A stretch of 58,119 nucleotides of DNA from a virus. The stretch is taken from IMG/VR virus record IMGVR_UViG_3300042564_002254, positions 1 to 58,119 of that record. One strand, 5' to 3'. Of this stretch, positions 22,358-28,802 are shown in pieces (the stretch's first letter is position 1; each line of letters opens with the position of its first letter). Position numbers and translations under genes: made by a program. The notes beneath the pieces are model-generated. The model was given only the letters and a program-made list of their open reading frames with translations, was not told where the DNA came from and did no database searches.

Positions 22358-22464
22358 TAGTCAAAGTATCCAAATTCTCCTATACAAGAACCACAGATAC
22401 CTGAAAATTCTTGTTCGTGTTTTTCGCAATAAGCGACTTTCTTTTTTTCATTAGTGTTAGTCAT
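22357..22464 (-). CDS. Zinc-finger microprotein
   Basis: 35 residues with C13-x2-H16 and C24-x2-C27. First gene after regulatory module 7. Confidence 0.6.
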   Translation of the reverse strand: MTNTNEKKKVAYCEKHEQEFSGICGSCIGEFGYFD

Positions 22465-22673
22465 TTTTGACCTAACCTTTCTTAGTGAGAGTTTCTCACT
22501 TTCTTTATACTGAAAGTCTACCACGCAGGGCTGACAAATAGCCAGCGTGTCGAGTGGTCTGACTAGTCAAAGATTTGTGATAAACATCACATAAGTTATC
22601 CACAGGCTGTGGGCGACACGCCCGACCGCGACGTCGCATTTTTATTCGGGGAAGTGAATAAAAATACTTTTAA
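22465..22673 (-). promoter_or_regulatory. Intergenic regulatory module 7
   Basis: Atypical promoter TTGTCA (22532-22537), 11 bases, TAGACT (22515-22520). CRP-like TGTGA-TAAACA-TCACA (22576-22591), DnaA-box-like TTATCCACA (22596-22604), GACACGCCC...GACGTC element (22615-22635), and a hairpin ATTTTTATTC/GAATAAAAAT (22638-22665) after the next gene's stop. Confidence 0.7.
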
Positions 22674-22916
22674 CTATTCCTCATAGTCAATAAAAACATA
22701 CAACGGAATCAAATCAGTATAAGCATACTGAGTAAATTCTTTTTCACCAAATTCGTTTTGAGTTTCTACATCATAGTTATCTCCAGTAGAATCACTTATG
22801 ATAGAAATAACCTGAACGATATCGTTGTCAATTTTTATTAGATCATCAATCATTAACTGACCTGGTGTTATATTGTCAGCGTGTAAAAGTTCCATATCTA
22901 ACATTGTATCAGACAT
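22674..22916 (-). CDS. Hypothetical protein
   Basis: 80 residues, beta-rich (ITPGQLMIDDLIKIDNDIVQ), acidic. Likely a small barrel. Function unknown. Confidence 0.6.
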   Translation of the reverse strand: MSDTMLDMELLHADNITPGQLMIDDLIKIDNDIVQVISIISDSTGDNYDVETQNEFGEKEFTQYAYTDLIPLYVFIDYEE

Positions 22917-23012
22917 TTAGTTCTCACAATCCGAGCATATGATATCGCCATCAAATAAGTGATAGCCTGTTTCCTCATCTACCTCTATTTTACAACTCCA
23001 ACACTTTAGCAT
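22917..23012 (-). CDS. Zinc-ribbon microprotein
   Basis: 31 residues: CWSC at the N-terminus and CSDC at the C-terminus, a minimal four-cysteine zinc ribbon. It overlaps the upstream stop. Confidence 0.65.
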   Translation of the reverse strand: MLKCWSCKIEVDEETGYHLFDGDIICSDCEN

Positions 23013-23299
23013 TATTCCTCATCTCCATACTCATCTGCTGGGTCAATGAACCAAGATAAGTGGTGCTGCTCAACAATTGCCCAAGCGGGTGCAGTAGTGC
23101 GACCTTTATAGGTTATGCCTTCTGGAAGTGCAATTGGCGTATCGCTTTCTTCTGCATACATAGCATCAATAGCATCAATGCAAGGTTGTACCATAGAAAG
23201 TGGTACGGGCGGATAGTGATTACCTTGCAAGTGATACGCTATCTGAGTTTCTAAATCTAATACTGAGTCTGCTAATCCAATTACTGTTACGCTTCCCAT
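23012..23299 (-). CDS. Hypothetical protein
   Basis: 95 residues, helical N-terminal half and an acidic end (WFIDPADEYGDEE). Function unknown. Confidence 0.6.
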   Translation of the reverse strand: MGSVTVIGLADSVLDLETQIAYHLQGNHYPPVPLSMVQPCIDAIDAMYAEESDTPIALPEGITYKGRTTAPAWAIVEQHHLSWFIDPADEYGDEE

Positions 23300-23518
23300 T
23301 TACTTACCCCCTACAATTCCTGAGCGATACAATATTTTTGTATGCATCTTGCCTGACGGCTCTGATAAATTAACTGTTCGGTATTCATTAGCAAATCCGT
23401 GGTCAATAAACTTTTGATAAACTTCCACGGCAGATAAAGCATCAGCATAGCGACCAACCCAATTAGGCTTATTCTCGCTATCGTTAGTAGTAGTTACTGA
23501 GTATAGGTATTCGTTCAT
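23300..23518 (-). CDS. Hypothetical protein
   Basis: 72 residues (MNEYLYSVTTTNDSENKPNW start), alpha/beta. It abuts the preceding gene. Function unknown. Confidence 0.6.
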   Translation of the reverse strand: MNEYLYSVTTTNDSENKPNWVGRYADALSAVEVYQKFIDHGFANEYRTVNLSEPSGKMHTKILYRSGIVGGK

Positions 23519-23661
23519 TAGTTAGCCTCTTTCGTAGTAAATAGTGCGCCTTCATTAAGTAAGCCCACTTCCAAGTTAAATAGTTCATCAGGTGTAGCAG
23601 ACTCCAAGTCTACCCACCCTGCGCCTTCGTTGTCAATTCTAAAAATCTCTATGTATCCCAT
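23518..23661 (-). CDS. Small acidic hypothetical protein
   Basis: 47 residues (MGYIEIFRIDNEGAGWVDLE start). TAATG overlaps on both sides. Function unknown. Confidence 0.55.
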   Translation of the reverse strand: MGYIEIFRIDNEGAGWVDLESATPDELFNLEVGLLNEGALFTTKEAN

Positions 23662-23864
23662 TAGTTTTCTACCTTTACTGCTACTGTGCGACATACTGTC
23701 TTTCCAAAGTTATTAGGGCGCACTTCTACCAAATAACTTTCGCAACCCTGATACCATACGGCTTTAGGGTGTATCTCTGCTGAGATAATTTCTCCAGTTA
23801 AAGTATTGGAGCGATACTGTGTTCCTACTAGTAGGTGTTCTATTGTATAGACATTTGCTGACAT
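23661..23864 (-). CDS. Hypothetical protein
   Basis: 67 residues, beta-rich. First gene of a five-gene overlapping run, downstream of module 8. Function unknown. Confidence 0.6.
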   Translation of the reverse strand: MSANVYTIEHLLVGTQYRSNTLTGEIISAEIHPKAVWYQGCESYLVEVRPNNFGKTVCRTVAVKVEN

Positions 23865-24150
23865 TTGCCAACCTCTTTCTTTTTGTTGATAATTCTATCC
23901 TACCATAGGGGTCTGACATTTCTGCTAGACACGCCCAAAGTAAATAGACTTTCTTTTTCCTTACTATGTAAGTCTAGCCTATTAGACAGAAAATATCAAC
24001 TTACTAGCCAGTAAATCCAAATAGTGAGACGCTCAACCTATGTGATAAATCTCACAACACTAAGCCTGTGGATAAATCTGTGGGCGACACGCCCGACCGC
24101 GACGTCCCAAAAAATTGGAAGCAGTTTTAAATCTTGCTTAGGATTTTTAT
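23865..24150 (-). promoter_or_regulatory. Intergenic regulatory module 8
   Basis: Atypical promoter ATGTCA (23914-23919), 11 bases, TAGGAT (23897-23902). CRP-like TGTGA-TAAATC-TCACA (24041-24056), a reversed DnaA-box-like TGTGGATAA (24067-24075), the GACACGCCC...GACGTC element (24086-24106), and a terminator AAGCA/TGCTT (24119-24139) followed on the minus strand by a T-run. The CRP-like site is far (~160 bases) from this promoter. Confidence 0.65.
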
Positions 24151-24303
24151 TTATTTTTTAAGTCGTTCAGTTCGCAAAGCAACTGACAGTCTGCGAATTT
24201 CTTTTTCTAATTTAACATTGCGTTGCCAAAATGCGATCATCATTCCAACAGAACCAGCAAGAGCAATTACAATTGCGATTAGTGTTCCAGTATCTAAAAT
24301 CAT
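24151..24303 (-). CDS. Single-span membrane protein
   Basis: 50 residues: one membrane helix (about 5-25) followed by a basic coiled helix (LEKEIRRLSVALRTERLKK). Its ATG overlaps the preceding gene. Small spanin- or holin-like possibilities cannot be separated. Confidence 0.6.
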   Translation of the reverse strand: MILDTGTLIAIVIALAGSVGMMIAFWQRNVKLEKEIRRLSVALRTERLKK

Positions 24304-24500
24304 TACACACCCGCCAATTCTTTATAGCAAGCAATAGCAAATTTAGTTGCGTCAAATCTTGGATTATCCGTTTCGAACATTAGAGAAAATTCATCTACCA
24401 AATCAGCAAATAGCATTTCCCCTTGTTCGTCAAAAACAGAGGTAGCAAAATAATTGCTAAGAATTTCAGCAGTGGCAACATAGTCTTTACGGGTCATCAT
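24303..24500 (-). CDS. Hypothetical protein
   Basis: 65 residues, helical and acidic. Overlaps neighbours on both sides. Function unknown. Confidence 0.6.
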   Translation of the reverse strand: MMTRKDYVATAEILSNYFATSVFDEQGEMLFADLVDEFSLMFETDNPRFDATKFAIACYKELAGV

Positions 24501-24706
24501 TATGCGACCACCTTTAGAATTGCATAAGAACCATTTTTATTTATGTCCTCAATTACTGGAGTTAATGCAGGCACTAACAGTTCCTTGAGCATACCTTCAA
24601 GCATTGCAATTTGTGAGAGTTCATCTAGTTGCAAGAATCGTTGAGAAATTGGATGGGTTTCATCAAATTCGGTTACGAAGTTTAGAGAGTGATTTACTTT
24701 TATCAT
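24500..24706 (-). CDS. Hypothetical protein
   Basis: 68 residues (MIKVNHSLNFVTEFDETHPI start), helical. Function unknown. Confidence 0.6.
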   Translation of the reverse strand: MIKVNHSLNFVTEFDETHPISQRFLQLDELSQIAMLEGMLKELLVPALTPVIEDINKNGSYAILKVVA

Positions 24707-24725
24707 TTATTTTATTTCCTATTCT

Positions 24726-24923
24726 TTAGTTTGAGTTTGTTAGTAAGCGAGTGCCACGAATTGTGCCACTTAGACCGAGAGTATCGCAAGCGATTTTTAC
24801 AGATACGCCAACAGGTAATTGAGTTGGGTAAGTTGATACGAATTGAGCAACCGCACCTTTAGAGGCAAGGTTGATTTTTTTAGTAGAACCATTAAAGGTT
24901 TCTAGTGTTACAGTGTAAGTCAT
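24726..24923 (-). CDS. Hypothetical protein
   Basis: 65 residues from MTYTVTLETFNGSTKKINLA at 24923, with GGAAG upstream; the in-frame start at 24941 lacks a ribosome-binding site. Beta-rich, basic. Confidence 0.6.
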   Translation of the reverse strand: MTYTVTLETFNGSTKKINLASKGAVAQFVSTYPTQLPVGVSVKIACDTLGLSGTIRGTRLLTNSN

Positions 24924-24986
24924 TTTTAGACTTCCTTTCATTTTTAAGTGATAAGACTATCCTACCACTAGGGGCTGACATTTTAG
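24924..24986 (-). promoter_or_regulatory. Atypical promoter (module 9a)
   Basis: ATGTCA (24976-24981), 11 bases, TAGGAT (24959-24964), serving the 65-residue gene. The structured RNA copy C ends just upstream of it. Confidence 0.65.
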
Positions 24987-25046
24987 GGCATTTATTCGCT
25001 AGGCTCAATGTGATACTGGTCACATTTATTTGCTAGGCTCACTACC
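24987..25046 (-). ncRNA. Modular structured RNA, copy C
   Basis: Read on the minus strand: GGTA stem, TGAGC, CTAG stem, CAAATAAA, hairpin TGTGA-CCAGTA-TCACA (25009-25024), TGAGC, CTAG stem, CGAATAAA, TGCC stem. The two internal loops (TGAGC facing CRAATAA) are the same as in copies A and B at 26.9-27.1 kb while the stems differ in sequence yet still pair. A promoter TTGACT-N17-TAGTAT (25102-25107 / 25079-25084) would start about 26 bases upstream. Confidence 0.6.
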
Positions 25047-25186
25047 TTATTAGTCATTATTTAATTGTTATAGTAGCAATACTAGCAGACCAAACCCAAA
25101 AAGTCAAGGCGACACGCCGTATAATTAATGTGATTTGCGTCACACGGGACGTCAAAAAATCGCAGTTTTTATTCTGCGATCTTTTT
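25047..25186 (-). promoter_or_regulatory. Intergenic regulatory module 9b
   Basis: Promoter TTGACT (25102-25107), 17 bases, TAGTAT (25079-25084), reading into RNA copy C. CRP-like TGTGA-TTTGCG-TCACA (25129-25144) between GACACGCC (about 25111) and GGGACGTC (about 25146). Terminator ATCGCAG/CTGCGAT (25159-25180) followed on the minus strand by TTTTTT. Confidence 0.7.
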
Positions 25187-25354
25187 TTATTTATTTATTT
25201 TTTTGTATAAGAAATCCCAAGCCTTACGGCATAAAAGAATTGACTTACAGTTATCACAACAGATAACTCCGTGAGGGTTTAACTCAAGGTCATAGATGTC
25301 TATGCTAGTGCTAACCGCACCGCATACTGATTTAATTGATACAAAAGTACTCAT
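25187..25354 (-). CDS. Zinc-binding hypothetical protein
   Basis: 55 residues with CCDNC and a further C (VICCDNCKSILLC), probably one zinc site. Ends before a strong terminator; overlaps the upstream gene by four bases. Confidence 0.6.
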   Translation of the reverse strand: MSTFVSIKSVCGAVSTSIDIYDLELNPHGVICCDNCKSILLCRKAWDFLYKKINK

Positions 25355-25473
25355 TTAGTGTAACTACCTTTCTTAATTGCCTCATCTAGCATTTTTGCTA
25401 AATCAGGGTGAATTCCTAATGCTGGATTTTCCCAGTAGGTTTCTAATTCTAATTTTTCTACAAAATCTTTCAT
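25351..25473 (-). CDS. Small hypothetical protein
   Basis: 40 residues (MKDFVEKLELETYWENPALG start), helical. Function unknown. Confidence 0.55.
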   Translation of the reverse strand: MKDFVEKLELETYWENPALGIHPDLAKMLDEAIKKGSYTK

Positions 25474-25478
25474 TAGTA

Positions 25479-25724
25479 CTACTCCCAACTTCTAGTAGTG
25501 GCATACACTACGCTATTGCGTGGAGTGTATTCTATTTCTACTAGATTAGTTTCTAGTATTGTACCTGTTAAGGCTACGAGGTCTAAGTAATTGTTAGCCT
25601 CAATTTCTGAGTTAAAGATAACTCCTAGACAAGTGCTAAACTCTTTCATTAGAGGATAGCGTGGGTTAGTATCTAACTCCACACGATAGGATAACTTGTA
25701 TCCTTTTACTTTTAGTGAATTCAT
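25479..25724 (-). CDS. Hypothetical protein
   Basis: 81 residues, beta-rich, starting MNSLKVKGYKLSYRVELDTN. First gene downstream of module 10. Confidence 0.6.
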   Translation of the reverse strand: MNSLKVKGYKLSYRVELDTNPRYPLMKEFSTCLGVIFNSEIEANNYLDLVALTGTILETNLVEIEYTPRNSVVYATTRSWE

Positions 25725-25906
25725 TGTGAATTCCTTTCTTTATCAAGAACCTTTCTTGATTTTCTTTATACTAGTATTCTAGCAGGGGGTACTGACATTT
25801 AGGGGTGTTTTTCGGGCGTGTCGGAAAAGTATTTTTGTGATACTAATCACATAGGTTATCCACAAGTTATCCACAGGCACGTCCCATTTTTGCAGGGGAA
25901 TTAAAT
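25725..25906 (-). promoter_or_regulatory. Intergenic regulatory module 10
   Basis: Atypical promoter ATGTCA (25793-25798), 11 bases, TAGAAT (25776-25781). GGGCGTGTCGG (about 25814), CRP-like TGTGA-TACTAA-TCACA (25836-25851), and two DnaA-box-like TTATCCACA in tandem (25856-25864, 25867-25875). Confidence 0.7.
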
Positions 25907-26005
25907 TTATTCTTTTACGAATAAATAAAATCCACTTGCTAAACAGATCATAGAGAACCAGAATAGTGCGTTACCACTTACAAAAAATGTTTCATAGAAA
26001 TTCAT
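25907..26005 (-). CDS. Membrane microprotein
   Basis: 32 residues MNFYETFFVSGNALFWFSMI plus a hydrophobic end; one membrane span. TAATG overlap with the gene upstream. Confidence 0.5.
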   Translation of the reverse strand: MNFYETFFVSGNALFWFSMICLASGFYLFVKE

Positions 26006-26142
26006 TATGAATAAATCCTTTCTCCGTAGTATTCGTCAAAATCTTTTATAGTCATTAGACCTTTATACTCATTACAGAAACCACAAAACTTGGTTTCGCT
26101 AGAATAGATTTTTTCACAAAAGCAACAAATTAGTTTAGTCAT
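26005..26142 (-). CDS. Zinc-ribbon microprotein
   Basis: 45 residues with CCFC and CGFC pairs: a four-cysteine zinc ribbon. Overlaps both neighbours. Confidence 0.65.
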   Translation of the reverse strand: MTKLICCFCEKIYSSETKFCGFCNEYKGLMTIKDFDEYYGERIYS

Positions 26143-26324
26143 TAGTTAGACACTTTCCAATCTGTCCACATAGGTAGACGCTCAGGGTCGGTATCGTTAT
26201 ACCAACGCTCTATATTCTGCTCACAATTTTGGCAGAAAGTAAATTGCTCATCTCCTACATTAGAGATAGCAGATTTCATAGGGTTATGCTCAACGCATTT
26301 TGTTATTTCATTTAGTGTTATCAT
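26142..26324 (-). CDS. Zinc-binding hypothetical protein
   Basis: 60 residues from MITLNEITKCVEHNPMKSAI; C10-x2-H13 and CQNC form a probable zinc site. AGAAAGG lies upstream of the ATG at 26324. Confidence 0.6.
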   Translation of the reverse strand: MITLNEITKCVEHNPMKSAISNVGDEQFTFCQNCEQNIERWYNDTDPERLPMWTDWKVSN

Positions 26325-26383
26325 TTTTGACAACCTTTCTTTTTTTATTAGTTAATTTTATTTTATTAAGTTTTTTTATTTTA

Positions 26384-26554
26384 TTAGCAGTAGCAATACT
26401 CGTTATCGCAAGCGCAAGAGCGTTGCTCTGGAAGTGGTAAGCACATTACGCAGGTTTCCCACGCTGTAACTCTTTCACACTTAGAGCATTTTACATATCC
26501 TAAGTATTCGTTCATTAGAGGGCTATTACCCTGCTCAAATATTCTGTTAGTCAT
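26384..26554 (-). CDS. Cys-rich zinc-binding protein
   Basis: 56 residues with nine cysteines (CSKC, CVMC, CAC, CYC), probably two zinc sites. First gene left of the divergent region. Confidence 0.6.
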   Translation of the reverse strand: MTNRIFEQGNSPLMNEYLGYVKCSKCERVTAWETCVMCLPLPEQRSCACDNEYCYC

Positions 26555-26832
26555 TTCTGACTCCTTTCTAGTTTAATCACTTTGATTAACTTTCTTTATA
26601 CTGTAAGTGTAGCAGGGGGGTCTGACATTTAGTAGGGTATAAAAGGTATAAATCGGACATTGTGATGCGTATCACATATGATACAAGTCACATTGAGGGG
26701 GTGCGCTGAGCAGGGCTTATGTAGCAGGTTATCCACAGGTTATCCACAGGCACGTGCTATGTGATGCATATCACACACGACACGCCTATAGGGTGCTTGA
26801 CTTTTAGGGGTAGATGTGTTATTATACTAGTA
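26555..26832. promoter_or_regulatory. Divergent control region and candidate replication origin
   Basis: Left: atypical minus-strand promoter ATGTCA (26623-26628), 11 bases, TACACT (26606-26611). Middle: CRP-like TGTGA-TGCGTA-TCACA (26661-26676), a weaker TATGA-TACAAG-TCACA (26677-26692), two DnaA-box-like TTATCCACA (26729-26737, 26740-26748) and CRP-like TGTGA-TGCATA-TCACA (26760-26775). Right: plus-strand promoter TTGACT (26797-26802), 17 bases, TATTAT (26820-26825). Almost all genes to the left for 14 kb run minus; those to the right run plus. DnaA boxes at a strand switch suggest an origin. Confidence 0.6.
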
Positions 26833-26857
26833 TAAGAAAAATTAAATAGAGATAAAA

Positions 26858-26917
26858 GGTTATGAGCCTACCAAATAAGATAACGAATTGTTATATGAGC
26901 GTAGCGAATAAGTAACC
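26858..26917 (+). ncRNA. Modular structured RNA, copy A
   Basis: Order: GGTTA stem (26858-26862), TGAGC, CTAC stem, CAAATAAG, hairpin ATAAC-GAATT-GTTAT (26880-26894), TGAGC (26896-26900), GTAG stem, CGAATAAG, TAACC stem (26913-26917). Two identical internal loops, TGAGC facing CRAATAAG, in opposite orientation. It lies about 26 bases into the plus-strand transcript. Confidence 0.6.
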
Positions 26918-27026
26918 TAAATCACATATCCCACGCTCCACATAGTGAGACTACTGGTTAGTATACTAGACAGTACGGGAAATGTATGTTAGTATTACTA
27001 CATACAAAAAATTAAATAATAGAAAT

Positions 27027-27102
27027 CCTAGTTGAGCCTCTGAGCCTACCAAATAAACCGATTATCGGGTGAGCGTAGCAAATAAGAGCAAATAACACTA
27101 GG
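27027..27102 (+). ncRNA. Modular structured RNA, copy B (three-loop version)
   Basis: CCTAGT stem (27027-27032), TGAGC, CT, TGAGC, CTAC stem, CAAATAA, hairpin CCGA-TTA-TCGG (27058-27068), TGAGC (27070-27074), GTAG stem, CAAATAAG, AG, CAAATAA, ACTAGG stem (27097-27102). Compared with copy A, one extra TGAGC/CAAATAA loop is inserted and the outer and hairpin stems are rewritten but still pair. It precedes the first plus-strand small genes. Confidence 0.6.
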
Positions 27103-27154
27103 CAACAAAAAAGGTATCAAATAGATATCGCATTAAAAGAAAGGTTCACTAAAT

Positions 27155-27334
27155 ATGAACACTATATATAACGAAATAGCAGAAGAGTTTGGCTCATCTG
27201 CACTATCAGTAAATAACCCTACTAACTATGCATTGACACTACGCCAATGCGCTATTCTAAACGATAAGTATGGGTTTGATAAGGCTAAGGTTATCGTTGA
27301 GCGATATATGGCATTATCTAAGGTAGGTAAGTAA
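27155..27334 (+). CDS. Small hypothetical protein
   Basis: 59 residues (MNTIYNEIAEEFGSSALSVN start), helical. GAAAGG ribosome-binding site. First gene after the two RNAs. Confidence 0.55.
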   Translation: MNTIYNEIAEEFGSSALSVNNPTNYALTLRQCAILNDKYGFDKAKVIVERYMALSKVGK

Positions 27335-27336
27335 AT

Positions 27337-27456
27337 ATGAATCCATTTACATCAATAATTGATTGGCTAGATGAGAATGCAGACTATGCCCCTATAGGTG
27401 CATTCATAGGGTTAGGTATAGCCATAGCCCTAGCCTTTATTTTCGGGGGTAACTAA
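27337..27456 (+). CDS. Membrane microprotein
   Basis: 39 residues: polar N-terminus then one membrane span (IGAFIGLGIAIALAFIFGG). Its stop overlaps the next ATG. Confidence 0.55.
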   Translation: MNPFTSIIDWLDENADYAPIGAFIGLGIAIALAFIFGGN

Positions 27457-27548
27457 TGAGCCTACCTATTATACTAATAGCCTTGTCAGTGCTAGGCACT
27501 ATACTAGTCCTTATCCCTACCATACTAGATAAGGATAGTGAATACTAA
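27456..27548 (+). CDS. Membrane micropr​otein
   Basis: 30 residues: one hydrophobic helix (LPIILIALSVLGTILVLIP) and an acidic tail. TAATG coupling to the preceding gene. Confidence 0.5.
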   Translation: MSLPIILIALSVLGTILVLIPTILDKDSEY

Positions 27549-27549
27549 T

Positions 27550-27654
27550 ATGCACATATATCTATGCTCACAATGTAGCACCCTTGCGGTAGTTACACAA
27601 AAAGGAAAACAAATAACTATTAACCCCTGCTTATGCACAAAAGAAAAGAGATAA
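27550..27654 (+). CDS. Zinc-binding microprotein
   Basis: 34 residues with CSQC and CLC (MHIYLCSQCSTLAVVTQKGK start). One probable zinc site. Confidence 0.5.
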   Translation: MHIYLCSQCSTLAVVTQKGKQITINPCLCTKEKR

Positions 27655-27658
27655 ATAA

Positions 27659-27859
27659 ATGAAATGCCAAGTTATAAACTGCAAATCAACAGAGTTAGTC
27701 TATAGTGGAACAGATGCCTTTATGTTAGGCATTAACACAGAGACCTATTGCTATAAGTGCGCTAATGCTTATGCACAAATAGATAGAGTTATGTCTAAGG
27801 TAAGACAAGATTACCTAGACTCACTCACACCCGTATCAACACTTACTACATCTGACTAG
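27659..27859 (+). CDS. Zinc-binding hypothetical protein
   Basis: 66 residues with C3, C8 and a later CYKC; probably one zinc site followed by a helix. Function unknown. Confidence 0.6.
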   Translation: MKCQVINCKSTELVYSGTDAFMLGINTETYCYKCANAYAQIDRVMSKVRQDYLDSLTPVSTLTTSD

Positions 27860-27866
27860 GAGATAA

Positions 27867-28157
27867 ATGTTTGATTGGTTTACAAATCCGTTTAGTGTAT
27901 TCTTTGATTGGTTAGGATATTTTCTAATCTTTGGTGCCGTAGTTACTATGGTGCTAGTTATTGGTGCAGTAGTCGCAATTCCTTTAGGACTAAAACTATT
28001 AGGTGTTGCATTTGCTAAAACTATAGTAATAGAAACATCTAAAGTATTAAAAGATTTAGGTATTGCTAATATAGACCTAAAACAACAAAAAGAAACTAAG
28101 CAAATGAAAGCGTATCTAGATCGCAAGGTGACCCCTATACTTACAAAAGTTAGTTAG
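27867..28157 (+). CDS. Membrane protein
   Basis: 96 residues: amphipathic aromatic N-terminus, two membrane segments (about 17-52) and a basic helical tail. An AGGAG ribosome-binding site precedes the ATG. Last gene of the plus-strand micro-operon. Confidence 0.6.
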   Translation: MFDWFTNPFSVFFDWLGYFLIFGAVVTMVLVIGAVVAIPLGLKLLGVAFAKTIVIETSKVLKDLGIANIDLKQQKETKQMKAYLDRKVTPILTKVS

Positions 28158-28397
28158 CCTCACCCAGTGATATTTATTAGGTGGGTGCCAGTATTAAGAT
28201 AAAAAATATTGGTACCTCCTAGTAAATAAAAATAAACTAGCATTAATTTGACATAAATAAAACAAGATCGCTTATGTGCTCACTATATTTTTATCCTGCA
28301 CTATTTAAAATACTGCATCATACATCTGAACAAAATATTCAGATTTTAGGCTATTTGAATTTACAAAATTTTTCAGATTTTGCTGTATAATGAATTC
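28158..28397 (+). other. Intergenic region with two hairpins and a leaderless promoter
   Basis: CACCCA/TGGGTG and CCAGTATT/AATATTGG hairpins (about 28161-28215) follow the membrane-protein gene and may end its transcript, although no U-tract is present. TATAAT at about 28386-28391 lies six bases before the next ATG. Nothing else recognised. Confidence 0.5.
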
Positions 28398-28586
28398 ATG
28401 GGAATATTAGAGAATCTAGAAAAAGCCTGGGATCCAGAATTCCAGTTTGAATCAAACCCTATACCAGAAACAGACAATATCGGCAGAGAAATGTTTTGGG
28501 AAGATTTGGGTAGACCAACAGAAGACTCATCCTTGGCTGTAAAATTATTTTCAGAAACCTGCTGCGCTGACTGTTCTTGCAAATAA
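28398..28586 (+). CDS. Small acidic protein with C-terminal Cys cluster
   Basis: 62 residues from the ATG at 28398; ends CCADCSCK, a possible metal or thioester-type site. TATAAT lies six bases upstream. Convergent with the next gene. Function unknown. Confidence 0.55.
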   Translation: MGILENLEKAWDPEFQFESNPIPETDNIGREMFWEDLGRPTEDSSLAVKLFSETCCADCSCK

Positions 28587-28592
28587 GGTTTG

Positions 28593-28793
28593 TTACCACT
28601 TATCGATAGGACACTTTGCATCTTGAAGCGTTGTCTTTAGTTTCATAAAGCATCCACACTTTCTGCATTTTGCAAGGGACTTCTTAAACCACTCACACCC
28701 ATTACATATTTTTAAGCGGGACTCAATTAGTTCACGATCTGATCTTGGTTGATTAGGATCAAATAAGTCAATAAACCTAACATCATCTGACAT
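28593..28793 (-). CDS. DUF6171-like zinc protein
   Basis: 66 residues with ICNGCEWF, CRKCGCFMKLKTTLQDAKCP and a terminal W. The last 40 residues are closely related to the protein at 37868-38107, so the genome holds two copies of this phage zinc module (CxxC...CxxCxC...C). Function unknown. Confidence 0.75.
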   Translation of the reverse strand: MSDDVRFIDLFDPNQPRSDRELIESRLKICNGCEWFKKSLAKCRKCGCFMKLKTTLQDAKCPIDKW

Positions 28794-28802
28794 ATTTAAA
28801 TA

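Noticed and set aside
12969-26748. TTATCCACA boxes as remnants of a mobile element's ends
   Set aside because: They lack flanking inverted repeats, target duplications or a transposase; no insertion sequence is visible in the window.
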